Below are positions 7,568 through 16,831 of a stretch of 64,000 nucleotides of DNA, piece by piece. How positions within the stretch are numbered: the first letter of the stretch is position 1; each line of letters begins with the position of its first letter. Under the pieces are notes generated by a model. It saw only the letters and a program-made list of their open reading frames with translations. It was not told the DNA's origin and ran no database searches. The position numbers and the translations under genes were made by a program. The DNA is taken from positions 15,156 through 79,155 of the forward strand of contig JBCDLC010000010.1 in assembly GCA_038745855.1 (NCBI GenBank). The letters run 5' to 3'. This DNA is from UBA5336 sp038745855. GTDB lineage: Bacteria > Pseudomonadota > Alphaproteobacteria > Caulobacterales > Hyphomonadaceae.

Positions 7568-9556
7568 TTGGCCGACAAAGACATTCAACACGCGCCCGAC
7601 CGTCCCTGGATCTTCAGGACCTACGCAGGGCACTCCACGGCCGAGAAATCGAACGCGCTCTACCGAACCAACCTGGCCAAAGGACAAACCGGCCTGTCGA
7701 TTGCCTTCGATCTGCCGACACAAACCGCCTACGACGCCGACCACATCCTCGCCCGGGGAGAGGTTGGTAAAGTGGGTGTCCCGGTTGGGCATCTCGGCGA
7801 TATGCGGACGCTCTTCGACCAACTCCCCCTGGAGGAGATGAACACCTCGATGACGATCAATGCGCCGGCGGCTTGGCTTCTGGCGCTCTACGTCGCCCTC
7901 GCCGATGAGCGCGGCGACGACCGGGGCAAACTGCGCGGCACGACGCAGAATGATATCGTGAAGGAGTATCTGTCCCGGGGCACTTACGTCTTTCCCCCGG
8001 AACCATCGATGCGATTGATCGCTGATATGGTGGCATGGTGCTACACCGAAGTTCCGAAATGGAACCCAATGAATGTGTGCTCGTATCACCTCCAGGAAGC
8101 GGGAGCGACACCCGAGCAGGAACTCGCCTACGCTTTGGCGACGGCGATCTCCGTGCTCGATACTGTAAAGGCCGGCGGTCAGGTTCCAGAAAAGGACTTT
8201 CCGATCGTGTTCGGCCGTATCAGCTTTTTTGTGAACGCTGGGGTCCGTTTCGTAACAGAACTCTGCAAGATGCGCGCATTCGTCGATCTCTGGGAAGAGA
8301 TTGGGCGTGATCGCTATGGTGTGGATGATCCGAAGGCCCTGCGGTTCCGCTACGGCGTTCAAGTCAACAGTCTCGGCCTGACCGAGCCGCAGCCTGAAAA
8401 CAATGTCTACCGCATCCTGATCGAGGCCCTGGCCGTGACGCTGTCGAAACGCGCACGCTGCCGCGCACTCCAGCTCCCTGCCTGGAATGAGGCCATGGGG
8501 CTGCCGCGCCCTTGGGACCAGCAATGGTCACTCCGGCTTCAGCAGATCCTGGCTTTTGAAACCGATCTTCTCGAATTCGAAGACCTATTCGACGGCTCAC
8601 ATGTGATCGAGGCTAAGACCGAAGAACTTCGAACCATCGCGCGGCAGGAACTCGCGGAAATCGACACGCTCTCCCAAGACGATGCCATCGCCCATATGAA
8701 GCGTGCCTTAGTGGGTGCCCATTCTGAACGCATTCGCGGCATTGAGACCGGCGAACAAGTCGTCGTCGGCGTCAACCGCTATACAACGACCGAAGAAAGC
8801 CCCCTGAGCGCCGGCGAGGACGCGATCCAGACCGTCGATCCGCTCGTGGAACGGCAACAGATCGAAAGCCTTCGGGCTTGGCGGAACCGGCGTGATGGGG
8901 CGAGTGTCGAAATGGCACTCACTGAATTGCGTGCGGCGGCAGCGGAAGGCGGCAACATCATGGAGCCATCCATCGCCTGCGCGAAAGCGGGTGTCACTAC
9001 AGGTGAGTGGGGCAGCGCGCTGCGCGACGTTTTCGGCGAGTATCGCGGCCCAACCGGCGTCGCCCTTGTGGTCGAAACCGGCGGCGCTGAAGATATCGAA
9101 GCGGTAAAAGCCCGGGTTGAGGCGCTATCCCAGTCGCTGGGTCGACAACTCACCTACGTGCTCGGCAAGCCTGGTCTCGACGGCCATTCCAACGGTGCCG
9201 AGCAAATCGCAGCCCGTGGCCGGGCCTGCGGTATCGACGTGCGGTATGAAGGTATCCGCTTTACACCGGAAGATATCGTTCAACAGGCCAAGGATGCGGA
9301 TGCGCACATCGTCGGACTGTCTATTCTTTCCGGCTCGCATCTCGACCTTGTTCGGGAAACGCTCGCAGAGATGCGGAAGGCCGGTCTTGGCCATCTGCCG
9401 CTGGTCGTGGGCGGTATTATCCCGCCAGAAGACGAAATGGCCCTGCGCCAGATGGGCGTGCGGCGGGTCTATACTCCGAAGGATTTCAAGATCACCGAAA
9501 TTATGGACGACGTGGTCGATCTCGTGGAAGCCGCTTGGATGACGCCTGCCGAGTAG
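7568..9556 (+). CDS. ecm: Ethylmalonyl-CoA mutase (B12-dependent)
   Basis: Adenosylcobalamin-dependent mutase that isomerises ethylmalonyl-CoA to methylsuccinyl-CoA, the step after Ccr and epimerase. It has the mutase barrel motif RPWIFRTYAGHSTAEKSN, FDLPTQTAYD and TINAPAAWLLALY, and a C-terminal cobalamin-binding domain with the LDGHSNG (D-x-H-x-x-G) motif and SILSGSH. I chose TTG at 7568 because GGAGGA ends 5 bases before it and the family conserves little upstream of RPW; this gives 662 residues. ATG at 7547 is an alternative, and the frame is open back to 7403 inside the previous gene. Ecm rather than methylmalonyl-CoA mutase is inferred from the gene being near ccr and from its length. 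Confidence 0.93.
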   Translation: MADKDIQHAPDRPWIFRTYAGHSTAEKSNALYRTNLAKGQTGLSIAFDLPTQTAYDADHILARGEVGKVGVPVGHLGDMRTLFDQLPLEEMNTSMTINAPAAWLLALYVALADERGDDRGKLRGTTQNDIVKEYLSRGTYVFPPEPSMRLIADMVAWCYTEVPKWNPMNVCSYHLQEAGATPEQELAYALATAISVLDTVKAGGQVPEKDFPIVFGRISFFVNAGVRFVTELCKMRAFVDLWEEIGRDRYGVDDPKALRFRYGVQVNSLGLTEPQPENNVYRILIEALAVTLSKRARCRALQLPAWNEAMGLPRPWDQQWSLRLQQILAFETDLLEFEDLFDGSHVIEAKTEELRTIARQELAEIDTLSQDDAIAHMKRALVGAHSERIRGIETGEQVVVGVNRYTTTEESPLSAGEDAIQTVDPLVERQQIESLRAWRNRRDGASVEMALTELRAAAAEGGNIMEPSIACAKAGVTTGEWGSALRDVFGEYRGPTGVALVVETGGAEDIEAVKARVEALSQSLGRQLTYVLGKPGLDGHSNGAEQIAARGRACGIDVRYEGIRFTPEDIVQQAKDADAHIVGLSILSGSHLDLVRETLAEMRKAGLGHLPLVVGGIIPPEDEMALRQMGVRRVYTPKDFKITEIMDDVVDLVEAAWMTPAE

Positions 9557-9634
9557 TCGGCGCCTGCTCCTGTCTATTAGCCCGCGCTGGCAATCGATTT
9601 CGGTTTTCCGCAAAGCAGAGGTCGATCGAAGCGC

Positions 9635-10537
9635 TCAGCGTTCCTTTGGGTCAAGGGCGTCGCGCAGCCCATCTCCCAGGAAATTGAGAGCCAGCAATGT
9701 CACCATCATGGTCACCGCCGGAACTACCAACATCCACGGCCGGTCCCGCATTTCGGTCGCCCCCTGCGAGATCAGCACGCCAAGGCTGGTCAACGGCTCA
9801 TTGACGCCAAGCCCCAGGAAGCTGAGAAAGCTCTCGGCCAGGATTACGACCGGGATGGTGAGTGTCACGTAAACCGCGACCGGACCGATCACATTGGGGA
9901 TGATATGCCGCCGGATCATGGCTGCCCTCGAAACGCCGGCGGCACGCGCCGCCTCGATGAACTCCTTGGACTTGATTGCCAGGGTTTGCCCTCGCGTGAT
10001 CCGAGCCATGGTCAACCACTCAATGGCGCCGATCGCCGCAAAGATCAGAAGAATGTTCCGGCCGAACACGGTCACCAGGAGGATGACGAAGAAAATGAAG
10101 GGCAGCGCGTACAGCACGTCGACCACCCGCATCATGATATTATCCGTCCGCCCGCCGATAAAACCGGCTGTCGCGCCCCAGGTGACGCCGATGACGAGGC
10201 TCACAAACGTCGCCACGACCCCCACGAGCAAGGAAATCCTGAGCGCAATCAGGAGCCTGGCAAACGCATCGCGACCGAGATAGTCGGTGCCCAGGATGTG
10301 CCAATTCTCCAACGTGGGCGGGATCTTTATACGGTTCGACTGGGCGAGATGGTCGTGCACCCAGACCGTTGGGCCAAGCGCAGCCACGAGCACGAGGGCA
10401 CCAAGAACGAACATGGATGCGACGGCGGCGCGGTTGCGCAGCAGCCTGGCGCGGGCATCGTCCCATAGCGAACGCCCTGCCAGGATGGCCTGTTCTACCG
10501 GCTTTTGAACACGCTCGGGATCAGTCAAGTCGAGCAT
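9635..10537 (-). CDS. Peptide/opine-type ABC transporter permease (OppC/DppC family)
   Basis: A 300-residue inner-membrane permease with an N-terminal cytoplasmic tail, about six transmembrane helices, the EAA-type coupling loop (EAARAAGVSRAAMIRRHIIPNVIGP) and the OppC-like end LRDALDPKER. It pairs with the upstream OppB-type gene, whose TGA overlaps its ATG by one base (TGATG), so the two are translationally coupled. Substrate-binding protein and ATPase genes are absent nearby, so the substrate is unknown; the partners must be encoded elsewhere. Confidence 0.92.
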   Translation of the reverse strand: MLDLTDPERVQKPVEQAILAGRSLWDDARARLLRNRAAVASMFVLGALVLVAALGPTVWVHDHLAQSNRIKIPPTLENWHILGTDYLGRDAFARLLIALRISLLVGVVATFVSLVIGVTWGATAGFIGGRTDNIMMRVVDVLYALPFIFFVILLVTVFGRNILLIFAAIGAIEWLTMARITRGQTLAIKSKEFIEAARAAGVSRAAMIRRHIIPNVIGPVAVYVTLTIPVVILAESFLSFLGLGVNEPLTSLGVLISQGATEMRDRPWMLVVPAVTMMVTLLALNFLGDGLRDALDPKER

Positions 10538-11502
10538 CAGCTATAGCTCACCTTCGGATCAAGCAGCGCGTAGAGGATGTCGGCAATCAGGTTGAAGAGG
10601 ATGATCAGGGCCGAGTAGACGATGATCGCACCCATCACGAGTGTGTAGTCCCTCTCGATCGCGCCGCGCACGAAATAGTCGCCCATTCCTGGCAGCGTGA
10701 AAATGCGCTCTACAACGACCGATCCAGTCATCACGCCGGCCGTCGCAGGTCCGGCATAGGAAACAAGCGGCAGGATCGCCACGGGCAGGGCATGGCGCCG
10801 GATGACCTGCCACTCTCCCAGCCCCTTGCTGCGCGCGGTTCGGATATGGTTCGAGCGCATGGCTTCAATGGTGGAGGCGCGCATGAGCCTCGAGATGATG
10901 GCGATCTGCGGGAGGGCGAGGGTAATGACTGGAAGGGTGAGCGTGTGAAGGTTCATGCGGGGCGGGAAACCAAGCCCGCCCGCAGAAAACCAACCGACGC
11001 CGAGGGCCAGAAACAGGATCAGGAGAGGCCCGGTAACGAAGGTTGGGATCGAAATCCCCGCCATCGCAAAGCCCATGACCGAGTAGTCACCTGCCGTATT
11101 CTGTCTAAGCCCGGCAAAGACACCCATGGCTGTTCCAGCCACAAGCGCCAGCAACATGGAAAGCGCGCCGATGGTCAGGCTGATGGGCAAACCGTCGGCG
11201 ATGATCTCCATCACCGTTTTGTCCTTGGTCTTGAACGACGGTCCGAAATCTGCGCGAGCGACGTCCCCAAGATAGGACAGATACTGCTCATGGAGGGGCT
11301 TATCCAAGCCGTATTTAGCGGCGATCGCCCTTTCTGTTTCCACGGGTAGCTTCCTCTCCGCAGAGAAAGGCCCCCCTGGCGCGGCGCGCATCATGAAAAA
11401 TGCCACAGTGATAATGACAAGCAGTGTCGGGACAGCAATAAGAAGGCGGCGAAGCGTGTACCAGACGGGTACGCGCGCAAGGATCCGCTGGAATGGGCTC
11501 AC
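10537..11502 (-). CDS. Peptide/opine-type ABC transporter permease (OppB/DppB family)
   Basis: A 321-residue permease with the family N-terminus (LRRLLIAVPTLLVIITVAFFM), a PGGPF segment after helix 1, the coupling loop RTARSKGLGEWQVIRRHALPVAI and a C-terminal LLDPKVSY. It imports oligopeptides or related solutes together with the coupled OppC-type protein. The start codon here is GTG with only a weak GGCGAG upstream, so the exact start is uncertain. No oppA, oppD or oppF gene is adjacent; the divergent neighbour is a DUF442 gene 130 bases away. Confidence 0.9.
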   Translation of the reverse strand: MSPFQRILARVPVWYTLRRLLIAVPTLLVIITVAFFMMRAAPGGPFSAERKLPVETERAIAAKYGLDKPLHEQYLSYLGDVARADFGPSFKTKDKTVMEIIADGLPISLTIGALSMLLALVAGTAMGVFAGLRQNTAGDYSVMGFAMAGISIPTFVTGPLLILFLALGVGWFSAGGLGFPPRMNLHTLTLPVITLALPQIAIISRLMRASTIEAMRSNHIRTARSKGLGEWQVIRRHALPVAILPLVSYAGPATAGVMTGSVVVERIFTLPGMGDYFVRGAIERDYTLVMGAIIVYSALIILFNLIADILYALLDPKVSYS

Positions 11503-11632
11503 GACTGGTCAACTCGCCTTCACTGTTTTCTGACTGGAGGCCCGTTGGCAGGGCTGAGCTTATCTCTTAGCTTTTCTGCATTGGCAGCCATGTCAATGGC
11601 TTGCAACACCCGTTCAGGAGGCCGAGACGCCC

Positions 11633-12043
11633 ATGGCCGATATTCGAACCGTCACCGATGATTTTGCGGTCGCGCCCCAGATAACCCCGGAGGACGTCGC
11701 AGCCGTGGCCTCTGCAGGCTTCAAAACAATCGTCGCCAATCGCCCAGATGGTGAGGGCGGTGTGGAGCAGCCCCGCATGGGCCCAATCCGAGCGCAGGCC
11801 GAAGCCCATGGATTAACCTTCGTAGCCCTGCCCTTCTCTGGCGCTCCGACCCCCGAGATCGTGGAGCGAACGTCGGCTATCCTAGCGGAGGCACCGACCC
11901 CTATTCTCGCCTACTGCCGAACCGGGACCCGATCCATTACCGCTTGGGCGCTCGTCCATGCGGGACAGGGTACGGCGAGTGAAATTGTCGATGCGGCGGC
12001 TGGGGCGGGTTACGATCTCTCCAGCTTAGCGCCACTTCTGTAG
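11633..12043 (+). CDS. DUF442 (BLH-type) phosphatase-fold / sulfurtransferase-like protein
   Basis: A 136-residue protein matching the DUF442 / TIGR01244 family. It shows the start DFAVAPQITPEDVAAVASAGFKTIV, the NRPDGE motif and the loop AYCRTGTRS, which is the C-x5-R active-site pattern of dual-specificity phosphatases and related sulfur-transfer domains. In some bacteria this domain is fused to a metallo-beta-lactamase domain (BLH proteins involved in sulfide detoxification). Here it stands alone, but the next gene downstream carries a metallo-beta-lactamase domain. That MBL is of a different subfamily, so a functional link is only a suggestion. Confidence 0.85.
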   Translation: MADIRTVTDDFAVAPQITPEDVAAVASAGFKTIVANRPDGEGGVEQPRMGPIRAQAEAHGLTFVALPFSGAPTPEIVERTSAILAEAPTPILAYCRTGTRSITAWALVHAGQGTASEIVDAAAGAGYDLSSLAPLL

Positions 12044-12170
12044 CGGAGACCTGGAAATTCATATGTTAGCGTTTGTTCACTGCCGACAAAGTTTGGCCAT
12101 ATAGTCGGGATTGATGCGGAAAGCAGGCTGGTGGCGAAAGCGCCAGGCTCGCCTACGCCGAGGAGTGCCA

Positions 12171-14081
12171 ATGTCCAATCGTTTCTGGACCTCTGACTTC
12201 AAGTATGTCGATGGGGCATTTCTCATCAAGAAAACCGGCCATACTGTGCCGGTCCGCTGGAGCCTGGCACACGATTTCTTTGCCTGGTTTTCCTTCTTCT
12301 ATGTGCTCACCCAGTCTTGGCGCACATGGCGGCGTGTCACCGGTCACAAACGGCCGACCATTGCGTTCTATCCCGATAAGCCGCGGCCCTGGTACTTCAT
12401 CTGGCCGGTAACCCATGTCGCCGGGGCAAAGCTAATCGATGATCCCAGCAAAGCTGATATTGTATTCCAGTTTGATGACAGCACAACCACGCGTAATGCG
12501 GCGCCGGCTATCAAACCGGGCGCGCGGCTCGTCAACTTCTCCTGCCAGGACGTTTCCAAGAGCCATGTGGCAAAGACCTTCGCCCGGGTGGCAGGCTACG
12601 ATCTGTCCGTCGATCCGGAGACCCACCGCGGGCCCATGGTCGAGAAATCCGAAATGAATGCCGCCCACGACGGGCGGGTCATCGAAGGGCCGATGTCGGC
12701 GCGCGCCGGCAAGGCTTACCAGCGTTTGGTCGACAACGAGATTGCTGGCGGCTTGGTGGAAGATCTCCGCTGCTGCATCGTCGGCGGAAAGCCGGCCATC
12801 GCATTCAGGAAGCGCCGTCCCCTGGAGCGCCGTTTCCTGAATGAAAACACCGAAGTGCTGCTTGATCAGCCGACGGCGATTTTTACAGCCGATGAAATTG
12901 ACGTGATCACGGCCTTCGCCCGGGCGCTTGGTCTGGACTGGGGCGGTGTTGACGTCCTAAGGGACCGAGGATCGGGGAAGATCTTTATCGTTGACGCGAA
13001 CAAGACCGATATGGGTCCGCCTTTAGCGCTGCCTTTGGGTGGCAAGTTACGGGCAACCCGCAGGATGGCCAAAGCGTTTGCGACGGCCTTCACAACCAAG
13101 AGGCAAAAGACCACCGAGATGTCCGCACCACTCTCTGTTGCCAAAAGGGTCTCCCAGGATCCTGTCCAGAAGCCCGCCTTCAAGGGAATTCCGTATCGCC
13201 GCGAATTCGATTTCGAATATGGCCGCGTCGATCAGGTGAGTCCCCTTATCCGGCGCGTGATCGCAAAGAATCCAGGGCCCTTCACCTTTACAGGCACAGG
13301 CGTCTACATCATCGGCCAAGGCGAGGTCGCGGTGATCGATCCGGGCCCCATGCTGGATGATCATTTCGAGGCCTTGAAAGCGGAGTTGGCTGGGGAGAAA
13401 GTGACCCATGTCATCGTCTCCCACGGTCACTCAGACCATTCTCCCCTGGCGCAACCGCTCGCCGATTGGGCGGGCTGCAAGACTTACGCGCGAGGCGATG
13501 CAATCCCGACCGCGAAAGGCGAATTGGGCTCTGCCGATGATTTGTCCTTCAGGCCCGACGTGGTCGTTAAGGACGGCGATGTCATATCCGGACCGGGCTG
13601 GACCCTCGAAGTCATCGAGACGCCAGGACACACGGCGAACCACATCTGCCTCGATTTGAAGGAAGAGAACGCCTGCCTCTCTGGCGACCATATCATGGGA
13701 TGGTCCACCACGGTGGTGTCCCCGCCCGATGGCGATATGGGCGACTATCTGGAGAGCCTCGACAAGATCCAGCGCCGCAATTTTGATATCCTTTGGCCAA
13801 CACACGGTCCACCCGTGGATGACGACGTGCACGGCTTCATCGAAGCTTATACAGAACATCGGCGGCAGCGCGAAGCAGCCATTCTAGATCTGCTTGGGAA
13901 GGGCCACACGAAGATCGCCGACATGGTGGCCATCATGTACGCTGGTGTCGACCAGAAGTTGCACGCGGCCGCAGGCTACTCGGTGCTGGGTCACATGATA
14001 CAGCTTGTGAAGGAAGGCAGGGTCGAAACCCCTGACGCGACGCCTGAAATAGAGAGCGTCTATCGTTTGGCGCACACCTAG
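12171..14081 (+). CDS. ATP-grasp-like / metallo-beta-lactamase (LACTB2-like) fusion protein
   Basis: A 636-residue protein in one uninterrupted frame. Residues about 1-150 are an unfamiliar N-terminal segment rich in W and F. Residues about 150-320 look like a degenerate ATP-grasp fold, ending in a metal/ATP-site-like strand (KIFIVDANKTDMGPP). Residues about 350-560 are a metallo-beta-lactamase domain with the metal motif H418-G-H420-S-D422-H423, a second ligand segment ETPGHTANHICL, and LSGDH. The last 70 residues form a winged-helix-like tail as in LACTB2 nucleases/hydrolases. ATG 12171 has GGAG 5 bases upstream; the frame is open to 12111. Function of the combination is unknown; I infer a hydrolase coupled to ligase-like binding. 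Confidence 0.75.
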   Translation: MSNRFWTSDFKYVDGAFLIKKTGHTVPVRWSLAHDFFAWFSFFYVLTQSWRTWRRVTGHKRPTIAFYPDKPRPWYFIWPVTHVAGAKLIDDPSKADIVFQFDDSTTTRNAAPAIKPGARLVNFSCQDVSKSHVAKTFARVAGYDLSVDPETHRGPMVEKSEMNAAHDGRVIEGPMSARAGKAYQRLVDNEIAGGLVEDLRCCIVGGKPAIAFRKRRPLERRFLNENTEVLLDQPTAIFTADEIDVITAFARALGLDWGGVDVLRDRGSGKIFIVDANKTDMGPPLALPLGGKLRATRRMAKAFATAFTTKRQKTTEMSAPLSVAKRVSQDPVQKPAFKGIPYRREFDFEYGRVDQVSPLIRRVIAKNPGPFTFTGTGVYIIGQGEVAVIDPGPMLDDHFEALKAELAGEKVTHVIVSHGHSDHSPLAQPLADWAGCKTYARGDAIPTAKGELGSADDLSFRPDVVVKDGDVISGPGWTLEVIETPGHTANHICLDLKEENACLSGDHIMGWSTTVVSPPDGDMGDYLESLDKIQRRNFDILWPTHGPPVDDDVHGFIEAYTEHRRQREAAILDLLGKGHTKIADMVAIMYAGVDQKLHAAAGYSVLGHMIQLVKEGRVETPDATPEIESVYRLAHT

Positions 14082-14237
14082 AAGGCGTAGGTAGGCTTTC
14101 TCAATCTGCTGCTGATTGTGGAAATCGGTTTCCGAGACGAGGCCGCTATTGAAGAGCCTTCCATCGGTCGAATAGAAAAGCGGCACGGAAAAGCGCGCCA
14201 CTCGCGACAGAGCGGCCGAAAGCGGGAGCCGTAAAGC

Positions 14238-15413
14238 GTGATAATCAGCGTGGTCTTGAGGGGCATCGCAGCCTTGCTGATCCTGTGTTTGGGTGCGCTG
14301 ATCGCTGGGCGCCTGGTTGCGCCGGACCGGTTGTTTGCGATCTCCGGTCAATTCGTACCTGTGCGCCACCAGGTTGAAACACTGCTGCATTCCGCCGGCG
14401 AGGATCGAGAAACAGGTGCCCAGCGCGGCCAGACCATGGAGCGGGGCCGGACATTGGCCAGCGTCCATCCCCTCGATCCCCTGCCCTACACGCTGCTACA
14501 GTTCGAAGGCGCTGCCGACGGCGACGAGATGACCGCCAATCGGGCGGCCTTGACCGCGCTCTCTTTCCAACCTCGGAACCGGGCGGCCCGGATGCATGTG
14601 GTCAACCAATTGCTGGCACGCGGCGCCTACGACGAGGCCATGGCGCAGATCACGCTTCTGTACCGGATCGATCCGACTGGACGGAATATCTATCATACCG
14701 CGCTTGTCGGCCTTGGCCAGAACCCCACTGCCGCGCCGGCACTCGAAAGAGCCGTCGCGCTTGACCCGCCTTGGAAAGAGCGTGTGGTGCTCGACTTGTC
14801 CCAAACAACCGCCGACAGGGCTTTCGTCCAAAGGTTGTTCGAACACCTGCCAGAGCGCATCGATGTGCTGCTCAAGCGCATGATTTCAGAAGGGGATATG
14901 GATGCGGCCTATCTCACCTTTCTGACGTCTCTACCGAGCGATGTCGCGATTACCATCCCGTTTGATCCTAGCTTCTCAGGCTTGGCGGGGTCTCCGCCGT
15001 TCAACTGGCGCGTGAATGATCGATATGCCGAGCTTTCGGAGACAGGCGGCCTCGACATCTCGTATTTCGGCCGGGGCAGTATTCTCATGGCCCGTCAGGT
15101 TTTCCCGCTTACAACCGGCGCATACCAGCTCGAGACGCGATTCGAGGGTGTGCTTGATCCCGAGGCGGCGACCTTCGGAATCCGCATTCACTGCATTGAT
15201 GGAGAAAAGACTGGGCCCAGGATCGGCGAATGGACATTCGAGCCCGAGGCGATCAATGGCGGCCAAGCGATAAATCAGTTTGTGCATGACCAATCGACCG
15301 GTTGCGCATATGCCGCGCTTACCTTGAGGGCGTTTCCAGGCGGGTATCCAGCGACCTCCCGTTTGAAGGTTTTGGGATTCACGTTGTCTTCCGTAGAACA
15401 GGACGCGTCGTGA
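14238..15413 (+). CDS. Membrane-anchored hypothetical protein with TPR-like region, partner of O-antigen-ligase-like protein
   Basis: A 391-residue protein starting with a single transmembrane helix (residues 5-27, LRGIAALLILCLGALIAGRLV). A helical, TPR-like middle (about 60-190, including RAARMHVVNQLLARGAYDEAM) and a C-terminal beta-rich domain (about 220-385) follow. I do not recognise a named family. GTG 14238 has GGGAG 9 bases upstream. The stop overlaps the start of the next gene in the sequence GTGA, so both are probably made together, and this protein may assist polysaccharide polymerisation or ligation at the periplasmic face. Confidence 0.7.
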   Translation: MIISVVLRGIAALLILCLGALIAGRLVAPDRLFAISGQFVPVRHQVETLLHSAGEDRETGAQRGQTMERGRTLASVHPLDPLPYTLLQFEGAADGDEMTANRAALTALSFQPRNRAARMHVVNQLLARGAYDEAMAQITLLYRIDPTGRNIYHTALVGLGQNPTAAPALERAVALDPPWKERVVLDLSQTTADRAFVQRLFEHLPERIDVLLKRMISEGDMDAAYLTFLTSLPSDVAITIPFDPSFSGLAGSPPFNWRVNDRYAELSETGGLDISYFGRGSILMARQVFPLTTGAYQLETRFEGVLDPEAATFGIRIHCIDGEKTGPRIGEWTFEPEAINGGQAINQFVHDQSTGCAYAALTLRAFPGGYPATSRLKVLGFTLSSVEQDAS

Positions 15414-16825
15414 GCGTGCTGGGTTTTGTTCCTCGCCCCATCCGGCAGTTCGGTGCAAATCGCACGGATGTCATGCTTTTGGCCATCGTGCTCGCGGTTT
15501 CAGCACTCCTTGGCGGATCAAGCATCTACGGCGTCGCGCAACATGGTTGGATCCAGCTCGCCACCATGCCCCTGCTATTGTGGATGGTTATGCGGCGACG
15601 GCCCGTTGCGATCAGCCGGAAGGGCGTTGTCTTGCTTGGGCTGGCGGGTCTGATGGGGCTTTATGCACTTTTTCAGGCGACCCTCCCGTTCAACGTGAAC
15701 TGGCCTGCGGAGACGCCACGCGGGCTTGTGCAAGCAGCGCAGCCTCTGCTCGGTCTTGAACCCGGCGGCATGCCGCTTTCGCTTGCACCGGGGGAAACGC
15801 TGGCGGCCGTTCTCGCTTTGCTTCCGGCAATTGCTCTCTTCATTGCCATTGCAACGGCCCGATGGACCTACACGATCGAGGTCGTCTGCTGGTTTGTGAT
15901 CGTGCTTGGTGCAGCCAGTGCCACCCTTGCCTTGTGCCAACTGCTGACCGGTGCCGGCTCTCCCTTGTATCTCTACGGCCGCACATCTGGCGCCCCGGGC
16001 CTGTTCTCGAACCCGAACCACCAGGCAAGTTTCCTTGTCATGGTGATGCCGCTTTCGCTGGCCCTCGTGTTGGAGAAACGGCGGGAAATCGGAAGCGCCG
16101 ATGGGCAGATCGGACTGTTCATTATCACTGTCGGACTTTTCTTGCTGCTCGCAGTCGGCATTTTTGCCGCGCAATCGAATGCTGGGTTCGGCCTCCTGGC
16201 GGGTATCATCCCGCTTTGCATCCTTTTGGCCTTTCCCAAGCGCATGAAGGACTCTCTGCACATAGTCTTGCCGATCCTGTTCTGTGCCCTGGCGATCGGT
16301 GTTGCCACCATGGTCTATGCCGGCCTCGATCCACGCCAACTGCTCGCGGAAGAGGGGTCACCTGCATCGCGACCAGAAGTCTGGAAGCAAGGCCTTGTCA
16401 TCGCCCGCGACCATCTTCCCTTCGGCACAGGCCTGGGAACGTTCGAATATGTCTACCCGCTCTATGAAACCGAGGGGATGATCACCAACCGGTATATGAA
16501 TGCTGCACATAACGAGTACCTGCAGGCCGTGATCGAACTGGGCGTTGTGGGCGCCTTGCTCGTGGGGGCCGGAGTTCTGTTCTGGGGCGTGCTCGCAGCG
16601 GGGGCTTGGGCTGGCAAGGCCAATAATGAGGGGCGGATACGCCGCGCTGCCAGCCTTTCGATCCTTGTTGTTATCCTCCACTCGATCGTGGACTATCCAC
16701 TTCACGCACCCCTCTACATGGCTGTGGCAGCCATTTTCGCGGGGATCTTATGCCTCCCTCCGCGCCATGCCCGGCAGAAGACCCAACGTGCGCCCGCTGA
16801 TAGCGAAAAGCGGATCAGCCTGTAG
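15410..16825 (+). CDS. O-antigen ligase/polymerase-like membrane protein (Wzy_C)
   Basis: A 471-residue polytopic inner-membrane protein. It shows about ten or more hydrophobic helices, a large periplasmic loop after the middle and the Wzy_C signature region GLFSNPNHQASFLVMVMPLS, then GTGLGTFEYVYPLY and AHNEYLQAVIELGVVGA. Such proteins ligate or polymerise undecaprenyl-linked sugars onto lipid A core or other acceptors. The GTG start at 15410 overlaps the TGA of the upstream gene (GTGA) and has AGGA upstream; the open frame begins earlier, at 15302, inside that gene. There are no sugar-synthesis genes nearby, so the acceptor is unknown. Confidence 0.85.
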   Translation: MSVLGFVPRPIRQFGANRTDVMLLAIVLAVSALLGGSSIYGVAQHGWIQLATMPLLLWMVMRRRPVAISRKGVVLLGLAGLMGLYALFQATLPFNVNWPAETPRGLVQAAQPLLGLEPGGMPLSLAPGETLAAVLALLPAIALFIAIATARWTYTIEVVCWFVIVLGAASATLALCQLLTGAGSPLYLYGRTSGAPGLFSNPNHQASFLVMVMPLSLALVLEKRREIGSADGQIGLFIITVGLFLLLAVGIFAAQSNAGFGLLAGIIPLCILLAFPKRMKDSLHIVLPILFCALAIGVATMVYAGLDPRQLLAEEGSPASRPEVWKQGLVIARDHLPFGTGLGTFEYVYPLYETEGMITNRYMNAAHNEYLQAVIELGVVGALLVGAGVLFWGVLAAGAWAGKANNEGRIRRAASLSILVVILHSIVDYPLHAPLYMAVAAIFAGILCLPPRHARQKTQRAPADSEKRISL

Positions 16826-16831
16826 CGCAAC

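Noticed and set aside
10369..11349. 326-codon plus-strand open frame
   Set aside because: Antisense to the two permease genes; composition is Arg/His/Asp-rich without structure.
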